Shown here piece after piece: positions 44,621-56,302 of a DNA stretch of 64,000 nucleotides; position 1 is the first letter of the stretch; every line of letters starts with the position of its first letter. The stretch covers positions 68,606,779-68,670,778 of the forward strand of contig NC_090319.1 of NCBI RefSeq assembly GCF_040869045.1. The letters run 5' to 3'. Made by a program: the position numbers and the translations under genes. This stretch comes from Eurosta solidaginis. Lineage: Eukaryota > Arthropoda > Insecta > Diptera > Tephritidae. The notes beneath the pieces are model-generated. The model was not told the DNA's origin. It did not search any database and saw only the letters and a list, made by a program, of their open reading frames with translations.

Positions 44621-45015
44621 GTCCGATTTGATCAGACATTTCCAGCGTTAGCCAGAACTGTTAAAAATTGAAATATTGTGTGCAATTGTCTTACCCGTGA
44701 TGATGGAACTTCCCTTCAGATGAGTTAGATGTTTGTATGAAGTATGTGTTGAACAGAAGTTAAACGAATAACGAATATTTAAGATTGTGTATTATAAAAC
44801 AGATAAAAACTAACAATAAATAATTTTTTGATGGCCATTCCATTAAATTTTTTTAAGTAAGTCTTTCCCACTTAATTAGTAGTTTTCTTATCGACTTGAC
44901 ACCTAATTCGGTGTTGAATTTCTGTGAAGTCAAAAGTTTAGATAATTATTTTATTTAAAATATTTTAATGAATTAATTTATATTTAGTAGATATGTTTGT
45001 ATGATTTTTGTTTTT
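44621..45015. other. AT-rich DNA, nothing recognised
   Basis: No feature recognised. Confidence 0.4.
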
Positions 45016-46704
45016 ATACTCAGTTGAGCAGAGCTCACAGAGTATATTAACTTTGATTCGATAACGGTTGGTTGTACAGGTATAAAGGAATCGAGATAGA
45101 TATAGACTTCCATATATATAAATCATCAGTATCGAAAAAACGATTGAGCCATGTCCGTCCGTCCTTCCGTCCGTCCGTTAACACGATAACTTGAGTCAAT
45201 TTTGAGGTATCTTGATGAAATTTGGTATGTATGTTCCTGGGCACTCATCTCAGATCGCTATTTAAAATGAACGATATTGGACTATAGCCACGCCTACTTT
45301 TTCGATATCGAAAATTTCGAAAAATCGAAAAAGTGCGATAATTCATTACCAAAGACGGATAAAGCGAATAAACTTGTTAGGTGAGTTGAACTTTTGACGC
45401 TGAATAGAAAATTAGTAAAATTTTGGACAGGTGGCGTGGCACCGCCCACTTTTAAAATAAGGTAATTTAAAATTTTGCAAGCTGTAAGTTGGCAGTCGTT
45501 GAAGATATCATGATGAAATTTGGCAGGAACGTTATCCCTATTACTGTATGTATGTTAAAAAAAATTGGCAAAATCGGAGAACGACCACGCCCACCTTTAA
45601 AAACATTTTTTTTAAGTCAAATTTTAACAAAAAATGTTATATCTTTACAGTGTATAAGTAAATTATGTAAACATTCAACTCCAGTAATGATACGGTGCAG
45701 CATAATACAAAAATAAAAGAAAATTTTAAAATGGGCGTGGCTCTGCCATTTGTCATTTAATTTGTCTAGGATACTTTTAATGCCATAAGTCGAACAAAAA
45801 TTTACCAATACTTGCGAAATTTAGTAGGGGCTTAGACTCTAGGACAATAACTGGTTTCTGTAAAAATGAGCGACATCTGTTGAAGTCACACCTAGTTTTT
45901 ATACACAGTCGTCCGTCTGCCCTTCCTCTTGGCCGTTAACACGATAACTTGAGCAAAAATCGATATATCTTTACTAAACTCAGTTCACGTACTTATCTGA
46001 ACTCACTTTGTATTGGTGTAAAAAATGGCCGAAATCCAACTATGACCACGCCCACTTTTTCGATATCGAAAATTACGAAAAATGGAAAAAATGCCATAAT
46101 TCTATGCCAAATACGAAAAAAGGGATGAAACATGGTAATTTGATTAGTTCATTAACGCAAAATATAACTTTATTAAAAAACTTTGTAAAATGGGTGTGAC
46201 ACCTACCATATTAAGTATAATAAAATGAAAAAGTCCTGCTGGGCGAAATCAAAAGCCATTGGAATCTTGGCAGGAATACTTTTCGTTGTATTACATATAT
46301 AAATAAATTAGCGGTACCCGACAGATGATGTTCTGGGTCACCCTGCTTCACATTTTGGTCGATATTTCGAAAACTCCTTCACATATACAACTACCACCAC
46401 TCCCTTTTAAGCCCCTCATTAATACCTTTAATTTGATACCCATATCGTACAAACAAATTCTAGAGTCAGCCCTGGTCCACCTTTATAACGATATCTCGAA
46501 AAGGCGCCCACCTATAGAACTATGACCCACTCCCTTTTAAAGTACTCCTTAATACCTTCCATTTAATACACATGTCATACAAACACATTCCAGGGTTACC
46601 CTAGGTTCATTTTCCTACATGGTGATTTTCCCTTATTTTGCCTCCATAGCTCTCAGCTGAGTATGTAATGTTCGGTTACACCCGAAATTAGCCTTCCTTA
46701 CTTG
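45016..46704 (+). mobile_element. Helentron-like element, family 1, copy D (short array)
   Basis: 5' stem-loop 45016-45045, GTCC array near 45152-45178, same core, about two 128-bp units, 3' subterminal repeat CTCAGCTGAGTAT (46652-46664, one change), hairpin GTTCGG-TTACAC-CCGAA and CTTACTTG end. T on both flanks. Confidence 0.85.
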
Positions 46705-47089
46705 TTTATTTGCCATTTGTTTTTGGCGCGTCATATTTGAGTTAATATTATTGGCTTTGAACACATTTTATTTTTTTATAGTAATTATACCTTTCATGAA
46801 AATGAAATGGTATATTAATTTCGTCACGAAACCGAAAATTGTAAGTCCTTAAAGGAAAATAGATAGACCCACCATTAAGTATACCGAAATAATCAGGTTG
46901 AAGAGCTGAGTTGATTTAGCCATGTCCGTCTGTCCGTCTGTCTGTTTGTATGCAAACTAGTCCCTCAATTTTTGAGATATCTTGATAAAATTTGGTGAGC
47001 GGGTGTATTTGGGCGTCCGATTAGACATTTGTCGGAACCGACCGGATCGGACCACTATAGCATATATCCTCCATACAACCGATTTTTAA

Positions 47090-47760
47090 GAAAAAGAGGA
47101 TTTTTGTAATATCTTACCCAATTTAACAGATTGAAGCTTCAAACTTCACCATATACTTTCGTATATTGCACATATTGTTGCCTGAAAAAATTTATGAGAC
47201 CGGTCGTATATATAGTATATATCCCCCACAACCGATTGTTCAGATAAGGAACTTTTCGTAATTACTGCCCTATTTTAAGAGCTAGAGGCTTCAAATTTCA
47301 ACGAATGCTTACGTATATAGCATATATTGTTGTCTGAAAAAATCATGAAGATCGGTGGCATATATAGTATATATATGGTGGTATATATAGTATATATATA
47401 TAGTATATATATATATATATTTTTTTTTTTTACAAATTTTAGCCCCATTTAACAGCTAGAAGCTTCAAATTTCACCGAATATTTACGTATATAGCATATA
47501 TTATTGTCTGAAAAAATCATAGAGACGGTTGTATATATAGTATATATCTCATACAACCGTTTGTTCAGATAAGAAACTTTTCGCAATTTCTACCCCATTT
47601 TAACAGCTAGAAGCTTCAAATTTCACCGATTGCTTACGTATATAGCATATATTGTTGTCTGAAAAAATCATAGAGGTCGGTGGTATATATATTATATACC
47701 CCATATAAACTCTAATTTTTGCCCCCTTTTTACGGCTAGAAGCTTCAAAATTCATCAAAT
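47090..47760. repeat. Tandem region of family 2
   Basis: Three to four units of about 180 bp: TTTTAACAGCTAGAAGCTTC, ACGTATATAGCATATATTGTTGTCTGAAAAA, then an AT-dinucleotide stretch (long TATATA run at 47355-47420). Confidence 0.75.
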
Positions 47761-49269
47761 TTCATCAAATAGTTACGTTTACGTCATATATTGTTGAAAT
47801 ACGTGATTCGTAGTCATAGTTTTTTCACGCAGACCACAAAAAACCTGAAACTTTGCATCCTCACACAAAGTACCTACCTGTTTTTATACTCAGTTGAGCA
47901 GAGCTCACAGAGTATATTAACTTTGATTGGATAACGGTTGGTTGTACAGGTATAAAGGAATCGAGATAGATATAGACTTCCATATATCAAAATCATCAGA
48001 ATCGAAAAAAAATTTGATTGAGCCATGTCCGTCCGTCCGTCTGTCCGTTAACACGATAACTTGAGTAAATTTTGAGGTATCTTGATGAAATTTGGTGTGT
48101 AGATTCCAGGGCGCTCATCTCAGATCGCTATTTAAAATGAACGATATCGGACTATAACCACGCCCACTATTTCGAAAAACCGAAAAAATGCGATAATTCA
48201 TTGCCAAAGGCGGCTAAAGCGATGAAACATGGTAGATGGATTGACGTTATGACGCAGAATAGAAAATTAGTAAGATTTTGGACAATGGGCGTGGCACCGC
48301 CCACTTTTACAAGAAGGTAATTTAAAAGTTTTGCAAGCTGTAATTTGGCAGTCGTTGAAGATATCATGATGAAATTTGGCAGGAACGTTACTACTATTAC
48401 TATATATGTGCTAAATAAAAATTAGCAAAATTTGATGAAGACCACGCCCACTTTTTAAAAAAAAAATTTTTTAAATTCAAATTTTAACAAAAAATTTAAT
48501 ATCTTTACTGTATATAAGTAAATTAAGTCAAAATTCAACTCCAGTAATGATATGATGCAACAAAATACAAAAATAAAAGAAAATTTCAAAATGGGTGTGG
48601 CTCCGCCCATTTTCATTTAGTTTGTCTAGAATACTTTTAATGCCATAAGTCGAACAAAAATTTACCAATCCTTCTCAAATTTGGTAGGGGCATAGATTCT
48701 ATGACGGTAACTGTTCTGTGTGAAAATGGGCGAAATCGGTGGAAGGCACGCCCAGTTTTTATACACAGTCCACCGTCTGTCCTTCCGCTCGGCCGTTAAC
48801 ACAATAACTTGAGCAAAAGCCAATATATCTTTACTAAACTTAGCCCACGTACTTATCTGAACTCACTTTATCTTGGTATAAAAAATGGCCGAAATCCGAC
48901 CATAACCACGCCCACTTTATCGATATCGAAAATTACGAAAAATGAAAAAAATGCCATAATTCTATACCAAATACGAAAAAAGGGATGAAACATGGTAACT
49001 GGATTGGTTTATTGACGCAAAATATAACTTTGGAAAAAACTTTGTAAAATGGGTGTGACACCTACCATATTAAGTAGAAGAAAATGAAAAAGTTCTACAA
49101 GGCGAAATCAACAGCCCTTGGAATATTGGCAGGAATACTGTTAGTGGTATTGCATATATAAATAAATTAGCAGTACCCGACAGATGATTTTCTGGATCAC
49201 CTGGTCCACATTTTGGTCGATATCGCGAGAACGCCTTCACATATACATCTAAGGGCCACTCGCTTTTAA

Positions 49270-52200
49270 AAACCTCATTAATACCTTCAATTTGATATCC
49301 ATATCGTACAAACACATTCTAGGGTCACCCCTGGCACCCCCCCCCCCCCCCCCTTATGGCGATATCTCGAAAAGGCGTCCACCTATAGACCTAATGCCCA
49401 CTCTCTCTTAAAATGCTCAGTAACACCTTTCGTTTGATACCCATATAGTACAAACATTCTAGAGTCACCCTTGGTCCACCTTTATGGCGATATATCGAAA
49501 AGGCGTCCACCTATGGAACTAGGGATCACTCCTTTTCAAAATACTCATTAACAGCTTTCATTTAATACCCATATCATACAAACACATTCTAGAGTCACCC
49601 CTGGCCCACCTTTATGGCGATTTCTCGAAAAGGCGTTCACCTATAGGACTAAGGATTACTCCCTTTTAAAATACTCATTACCACCTTTCATTTGATACCC
49701 ATATCGTACAAACATATTCTAGAGTCACCACTGGTCCACCTTTATGGCGATTTCTCGAAAAGGCGTTCACCTATAAAACTAAGGATTACTCCCTTTTAAA
49801 ATACTCATTACCATCTTTCATTTGATACCCATATCGTACAAACATTCTAGAGTCACCCCTGGCCCACCCTAATGGCGATTTCTCGAAAAGGCGTTCACCT
49901 ATAGGACTAAGGATTACTCCCTTTTAAAATACTCATTACCACCTTTCATTTGATACCCATATCGTACAAACATATTCTAGAGTCACCACTGGTCCACCTT
50001 TATGGCGATTTCTCGAAAAGGCGTTCACCTATAAAACTAAGGATTACTCCCTTTTAAAATACTCATTACCATCTTTCATTTGATACCCATATCATACAAA
50101 CACATTCTAGAGTCACCCCTGGCCCACCCTAATGGCGACATTTTGAAAAGGCGTCCACCTATAGACCTAATGCCCACTCCCTCTTAAAATGCTCAGTAAC
50201 ACCTTTCATTTGATGCCCATATCGTACAAACACATTCTAGAGACACCCCTGGCCCACATTTATGGCGATATCTCGAAACGGCGTCTACCTATGGAACTAG
50301 GGATCACTCCTTTCCAAAATACTTATTAACAGCTTTCATTTGATACCCATATCGTACAAACATATTCTAGAGTCACCCCTGGTCCACCTTTATGGCGATT
50401 TCTCGAAATGGCGTTCACCTATAAGACTAAGGATTACTCCCTTTTAAAATACTCATTACCACCTTTCGTTTGATACCCATATCGTACAAACATTCTAGAG
50501 TCACCCCTGGCCCACCCTAATGGCGATATCTCAAAAAGGCGTCCACCTATAGACCTAATGCCCATTCCCTCTTAAAATGCTCAGTAACACCTTTCATTTG
50601 ATTCCCATATCGTACAAACACATTCTAGAGACACCCCTGGTCCACCTTTATGGCGATATCTCGAAACGGCGTCCACCTATGGAACTAGGGATCACTGCTT
50701 TCCAAAATACTCATTAACAGCTTTCATTTGATACCCATATCGTACAAACATATTCTAGAGTCACCCCTGGTCCACCTTTATGGCGATTTCTCGAAATGGC
50801 GTTCACCTATAAGACTAAGGATTACTCCCTTTTAAAATACTCATTACCACCTTTCGTTTGATACCCATATCGTACAAACATTCTAGAGTCACCCCTGGCC
50901 CACCCTAATGGCGATATCTCAAAAAGGCGTCCACCTATAGACCTAATGCCCATTCCCTCTTAAAATGCTCAGTAACACCTTTCATTTGATTCCCATATCG
51001 TACAAGCACATTCTAGAGACACCCCTGGTCCACCTTTATGGCGATATCTCGAAACGGCGTCCACCTATGGAACTAGGGATCACTCCTTTTCAAATTACTC
51101 ATTAACAGCTTTCATTTGATACCCATATCGTACAAACATATTCTAGAGTCACCCCTGGTCCACCTTTATGGCGATTTCTCGAAATGGCGTTCACCTATAA
51201 GACTAAGGATTACTCCCTTTTAAAATACTCATTACCATCTTTCATTTGATACCCATATCGTACAAACATTCTAGAGTCGCCCCTGGCCCACCCTAATGGC
51301 GATATCTCAAAAAGGCGTCCACCTATAGACCTAATGCCCATTCCCTCTTAAAATGCTCAGTAACACCTTTCATTTGATGCCCATATCGTACAAACACATT
51401 CTAGAGACACCCCTGGCCCACATTTATGGCGATATCTCGAAACGGCGTCCACCTATGGAACTAGGGATCACTCCTTTTCAAAATACTCATTAACAGCTTT
51501 CATTTGATACCCATATCGTACAAACATATTCTAGAGTCACCCCTGGTCCACCTTTATGGCGCTTTCTCGAAAAGACGTCCACCTATAGAACTAAGGATTA
51601 CTCCCTTTTAAAATACTCATTACCACCTTTCATTTGATACCCATATCGTACAAACATATTCTAGAGTCACCACTGGTCCACCTTTATGGCGATTTCTCGA
51701 AAAGGCGTTCACCTATAAAACTAAGGATTACTCCCTTTTAAAATACTCATTACCATCTTTCATTTGATACCCATATCATACAAACACATTCTAGAGTCAC
51801 CCCTGGCCCACCCTAATGGCGACATTTTGAAAAGGCGTCCACCTATAGACCTAATGCCCACTCCCTCTTAAAATGCTCAGTAACACCTTTCATTTGATGC
51901 CCATATCGTACAAACACATTCTAGAGACACCCCTGGCCCACATTTATGGCGATATCTCGAAACGGCGTCTACCTATGGAACTAGGGATCACTCCTTTCCA
52001 AAATACTCATTAACAGCTTTCATTTGATACCCATATCGTACAAACATATTCTAGAGTCACCCCTGGTCCACCTTTATGGCGATTTCTCGAAATGGCGTTC
52101 ACCTATAAGACTAAGGATTACTCCCTTTTAAAATACTCATTACCACCTTTCGTTTGATACCCATATCGTACAAACATTCTAGAGTCACCCCTGGCCCACC

Positions 52201-52700
52201 CTAATGGCGATATCTCAAAAAGGCGTCCACCTATAGACCTAATGCCCATTCCCTCTTAAAATGCTCAGTAACACCTTTCATTTGATTCCCATATCGTACA
52301 AACACATTCTAGAGACACCCCTGGTCCACCTTTATGGCGATATCTCGAAACGGCGTCCACCTATGGAACTAGGGATCACTCCTTTTCAAATTACTCATTA
52401 ACAGCTTTCATTTGATACCCATATCGTACAAACACATTCTACAGTCACCCCTGGTCCACTTTAATGGCGATATCTCGAAAAGGCGTCCACTGATAGACCT
52501 AAGGCCCACTCCCTCTTAAAATGCTCAGTAACACCTTTCATTTGATACCCATATCGTACAAACAAATTCTAGAGTCAGCCCTGGTCCACCTTTATGGCGA
52601 TATCCCTAAATGGCGTTCATCCATAGAACTATGGCCTACTCTTTCTTAAAATACTCTTTAATACCTTCCATTTGATACACATGTCATACAGCCACATTCC
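49270..52700. repeat. 128/130-bp tandem array with higher-order structure
   Basis: GGCGAT-type anchors at 49360, 49488, 49618, 49748, 49876, 50006, 50136, 50266, 50396, 50524, 50654, 50784, 50912 and on to 52598: 26 units of 128 or 130 bp. Variants recur as 130+130+128 (388-bp trimers, 50524/50912/51300), and a five- to six-unit block at 50006-50654 recurs at 51690-52338. Confidence 0.92.
49337..49353. repeat. Poly(C) run in the first unit of the array
   Basis: About 17 C replacing GGCCCACCCTAA-type sequence. Possibly an expansion or a sequencing/assembly artefact. Confidence 0.7.
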
Positions 52701-53099
52701 AGGGTTACCCTAGGTTCATTTTCTTACATAGTGATTTTCCTTATTTTGTCTCCATAGCTCTCAACTGAGTATGTAATGTTCGGTTACATCCGAACTTAGC
52801 CTTCCTTACTTGTTTATTTTATATTTATCTTAAAAATCGTTAAGGTATGTAGATCTGTTCACTATATATTTCTTATCTTATACATCCGATTATTCGGAGA
52901 TTACGAACGGGATAAGATTATTGTTCAGCCCCATTCATGAAAGGTATGAAGTCTTCGGCACAGCCGAAGACAGTCCCGTTCTTACTTGTTTTTCAATTAT
53001 CGATGGACACAATCTGAAATATATAATCTAGAAACCAGAAAATCGCTACCATTCATAGTACCGACAAGGCTTATAACGTCGAAGATCAAAATCCAGACA

Positions 53100-53460
53100 A
53101 ATTCAAATTCAGACAACTAAATTCTAGACAAATCAAAATAGAAAAGTAACGATTTTTTAAGGATTTCCTAAAAGACTATCGATTTTCAATAAGCTAGAAA
53201 CTTGAATCCATAAAAGTTGTTTAGGATACCGGGACATTGAAAATAAAGGGAAAAAACTCTGCAAGGACCCAGAAAAATGTCTAACGAGAAATACCTATCA
53301 CAAAATGTTCCGCTAGGAGGCGCATGGATCAATACTTGGAAAATCGTACGGAAGGGAGGAGCGTTACGATCAGTTTTCAAGAGGCTTGTCATTGAGCTAC
53401 AAACTTGAAATTTCACACCTACTTCAAAGCCACGAGACAACAACACCAAAGGGGAAAATA
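53100..53460 (-). repeat. GCGCCACCTA-family repeat, inverted
   Basis: On the minus strand: GATTTTCCAAGTATTGATCCATGCGCC, TTGTAGCTCAATGACAAG and AAACTGATCGTAACGC parallel the units at 1-583. Confidence 0.55.
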
Positions 53461-53689
53461 AAAAGAAGACAAAAAATTTTTTAGCACTTCCTTTTTATAA
53501 ACGGATCAAAACGCAGCGAAAAAGGTGACGCCAGCAGGCAGTGGCCAGTTAGTATGCCCATCATGAAACTTTAGTCTTCTCTCCTTAGAGATATAAATAA
53601 ATTGGTAAGTCTAATTTGTTTGGATTTGCACATAATTTTAGACATTTTGCAGCCGCGAGCATCTATAAACGCCTTTTGTGCTTGATCGC

Positions 53690-54560
53690 TCATATGCAAC
53701 TCCTGTCTCCTTTTGACTTCTCCCAAGCGTCGTCTACCGTCGATTTATAGAGTGCTGCAACCCTTTTGCCAGCTCATCGGTCTTGTCGTTACTTTTTAAC
53801 CATTCCACGCTACTGTGGCCCCAAGATCTCTTTTAAAGCTTAGTACGGGGCAATGCAGTATGTTCGCCCTATATTAGATGCCGCTATACGCTTATGGCGG
53901 CCCCAGCGGGTTAGGGGGTCAGAATATACCCGCGTTGGGTATGCCTGTCGTAAGAGGCGACTAAAATACCAGATTCAAGGGGCTGTGTAGCGCACCCTTC
54001 AGGTTGCCAGCGCAATATACAGCTTCTCCAAACCCAATTGTCAACCTCACCTATCCGCGGCGAATCCTGTTTCACTAACTAAGACGAGGCTCTGGCGACC
54101 CCAAGCTCCTCATGGAACTTGGGGGTGGGGAGGCAGGGATGGCCTGAAGGTTTAATGTGGCCATATAAATCGTTCCCGAGATGGTCGGGCTAGCACCTTA
54201 ATGGTGCTGTGTTACCGGAGCGTACCGGATCTGTATCCGGCAAAGGACCATCACATTGATAACACTCCCCAAAAGCTTCGGGGAGCAACCTTATCGCTAC
54301 AACAACAACAACAACATACGCTTATGGCTTTAGGCGTTAAGCTTTGTTGCAGTTACTAACGCTTCATCCTTGGCCTTTAGATCTGCAGGCAAGAGGTGTA
54401 GAATAGGATGGAATCCTGTTGTCTTGATAGATTTTAGGGCTCACCTTATGCTACTCATTAATAATATACGTGCCTTAAACGCAAACGAAAAACGGATTTT
54501 ATCGCTTAAATTTGACTGGGAATATGTTCTAATGTTTAATATTTCGAAATACTTTGGATC
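53690..54560 (-). pseudogene. I-like LINE fragment, interrupted by a SINE-like element
   Basis: On the minus strand, 54540-54319 gives F-H-P-I-L-H-L-L-P-A-D-L-K-A-K-D-E-A (RT C-terminal region). After the SINE-like insertion and a deletion, 53830-53700 gives S-S-V-E-W-L-K-S-N-D-K-T-D-E-L-A-K-G, a degraded form of the RNase H end (G-x-E-G-N-x-K-A-D-E-L-A). Most of RNase H is missing. Confidence 0.6.
53899..54315 (+). mobile_element. SINE-like element with (AAC)n tail, 13-bp TSD
   Basis: Flanked by ATACGCTTATGGC at 53886-53898 and 54316-54328. Head GGCCCCAGCGGGTTAGGGG with an A-box-like AGCGGGTTAG, then AGATTCAAGGGG (weak B box), ending in ACAACAACAACAACA. 417 bp, matching 40866-41281 end to end. 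Confidence 0.85.
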
Positions 54561-54904
54561 TTTATTGGCTGCACTACACTGAAAGAAATGGTGCTGGTAA
54601 AATCAACATATCTGTTCTGTTGTTCTTGACTTAACGGAGATTCGGTGAAATTGATCGAATTATGGTTAATTCGACCGAGTTCTTTATCAAGCGAACAAAT
54701 TAGTTTAGTAATTTCAACCGAAGAGAAATTGTCGTTCTTAAGTTAACAAAATTTTGTAAAATTGACATTCCTTATCAATTTAACTGATTTTTCGGTTAAC
54801 ACAACTGATCTTACAGGTCATTTCAACGGCGATCAACTGACAGTACATTAGCAACTTTCAAAGATAATTTTATGCTCACTGCGCTCTCTACGTTGCACTT
54901 ATGA

Positions 54905-55750
54905 CAATGGTGCCACTTGTTAAAAAAAAACACCAAAATAAAAAAACCATCAAATCGGAAACACACAAAAAATGGGAAAACAATAAAAAACTAGTTTTTC
55001 AGTTATCAATACAAAACGAAAAAACCCTTTTTTGAATTTACTGTGCCAAAAATTATTAGATACCGGGACACCTATTTATTGCGTACAGTTTTGGTAACTT
55101 CTCGTCCAAACGAAATGCAAAGTTCCGCCCTCTTGTTGCAAAAGTTTTGTTTGAACGAACAGGATTTTTCCAAAGTTAGAAACATTTTGTTCAAGTTTTT
55201 ACGAATTTTCACTCACGCGAACGAATCTAATAAGATAATAAAAAAAACATCCTTTTTTAATTTTGATGTTTCCGACAACATAAAAGTTTGAGTTGTTTTG
55301 GAATCGTTTCAACTTAAAGTGTTACGAAAACTAAACTTGCCGAATTACATGTAAAGTTACTCCAGTGGTGAATTACCTTCCTGCGATTTGATTTTTTACT
55401 TTTCTATAACTTACAAGTTCTCTATTGAAAATGTGATGTCAAACATTTGTACAAGTTTTGTTCGAAACAATCAAGTGTGGCAACTACATGCGAGAGAAGA
55501 AATTGAGAATGAGCTGAGCTGCAACTGAAAGAATTGAGAATCAGTTTTGTGACTGCTATTTTCATTTCTATTTGAAAAGCGAAGTTCAAACCTATGAATT
55601 AAATAAATTATAAAATATAAAATTTGGTGAAAGTGCGTTTAATAAAACAAAATAATAAAGTGTATAATGTTTATTGTGTGCCAGCGTATTTGATGTACGC
55701 ACAATTGAAGTTCGGTTAGTAAGTGCGTACATATGTATTTATATGTAGCA
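54905..55750. other. Extra segment in MITE copy 2
   Basis: Unique to this copy. A plus-strand frame 55043-55291 (82 codons) has no domain I recognise. It could be original transposon interior lost from the short copies, or a later insertion. Confidence 0.4.
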
Positions 55751-55791
55751 AGCATACGTATTTATATATACACATGTTTACGTATTTATAT

Positions 55792-56158
55792 GGCGGCCGC
55801 CGTGGTGTGATGGTAGCGTGCTCCGCCTACCACACCGAAGACCCTGGGTTCACACCCCGGGAAAAGCAACATCAAAATTTTAGAAACAAGCTTTTTCAAT
55901 AAGAAGAAAAATTTTCTAAGCGGAGTCGCCCCTCGGCCGTGTTCGGCAAGCACTCCGAGTGTATTTCTGCCATGAAATGCTCTCAGTGGAAACTTATATG
56001 CCTTGCAGATGCCTTTCGGAGTCGGCATAAAACAAGTTGTTCGCGTCCAGTCAATTTGTAAGAAAAATTAAAAAGGAGCACGACACAAATAAATTGGAAG
56101 AGAAGTTCGGCCTAAAATCTCTTCGGAGGTTATCGCGTCTTACATTTATTTATTTATA
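55792..56158 (+). mobile_element. Gly-tRNA-like SINE, complete
   Basis: GGCGGCCGCCGTGGTGTG head, A box TGGTGTGATGG, B box GGGTTCACACCCC, body with CACTCCGAGTGTATTTC, then GGAGCACGAC, TCTCTTCGGAGG and the ATTTATTTATTTATA end. Best reference copy in the window (about 365 bp). No target duplication clearly separable from the AT-rich flank. Confidence 0.9.
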
Positions 56159-56302
56159 CTTTCATACAAAGCTGTCGCAACAGCTTTTTTTTGTTCATTT
56201 GACTACTAAAACGGTCAATTACGAATCAACGATTTGTGCGCAGAAATTTCGGTTGAATTGACCCGTATTGTGGTTGATTTTATCAGTCTTTTTCTTTCAG
56301 TG

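Larger units (their letters stand above)
47886..52812 (+). mobile_element. Helentron-like element, family 1, copy E (26-unit array)
   Basis: Ends as in copy C: stem-loop 47886-47915, 3' subterminal repeat 52760-52772, hairpin GTTCGG-TTACAT-CCGAAC (52778-52795), CTTACTTG 52805-52812, 17 nt after the hairpin. 4.93 kb, of which about 3.4 kb is tandem array. The core (47916-49270) is very close to copy C, including a shared variant (ATGGTAACTGGATTGG), so C and E belong to one subfamily. Confidence 0.88.
46787..52988 (+). mobile_element. Helentron-like element, family 2, containing copy E
   Basis: 5' end 46787-46813 folds as ATACC/GGTAT plus TTTCAT/ATGAAA with a 1-nt bulge. GTCCGTCTGTCC microsatellite at 46924-46944. 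A 180-bp-step region follows (47090-47760) with repeated ATATATAGTATATAT and AGCTAGARGCTTCAAATTTC. The 3' end has TTCATGAAAGGTAT (52934-52947, exact complement of the first 14 bases), hairpin GTCTTCGGC-ACA-GCCGAAGAC (52951-52971) and CTTACTTG ending 17 nt later. T on both flanks. Copy E (47886-52812) is inserted in it, so its own length is about 1.28 kb. Confidence 0.8.
54577..56302 (+). mobile_element. CACTGAAAG MITE with SINE passenger, copy 2 (long form)
   Basis: Ends CACTGAAAGAAATGG and ...TCTTTTTCTTTCAGTG inverted, TA at both sides (54575-54576, 56303-56304). Compared with copies at 18597 and 59059 it has an extra stretch of about 0.85 kb (54905-55750) and a complete SINE. Confidence 0.82.

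Noticed and set aside
54905..55750. Transposase of the CACTGAAAG MITE
   Set aside because: The only frame is 82 codons and shows no DDE/D or helix-turn-helix motif that I can recognise.
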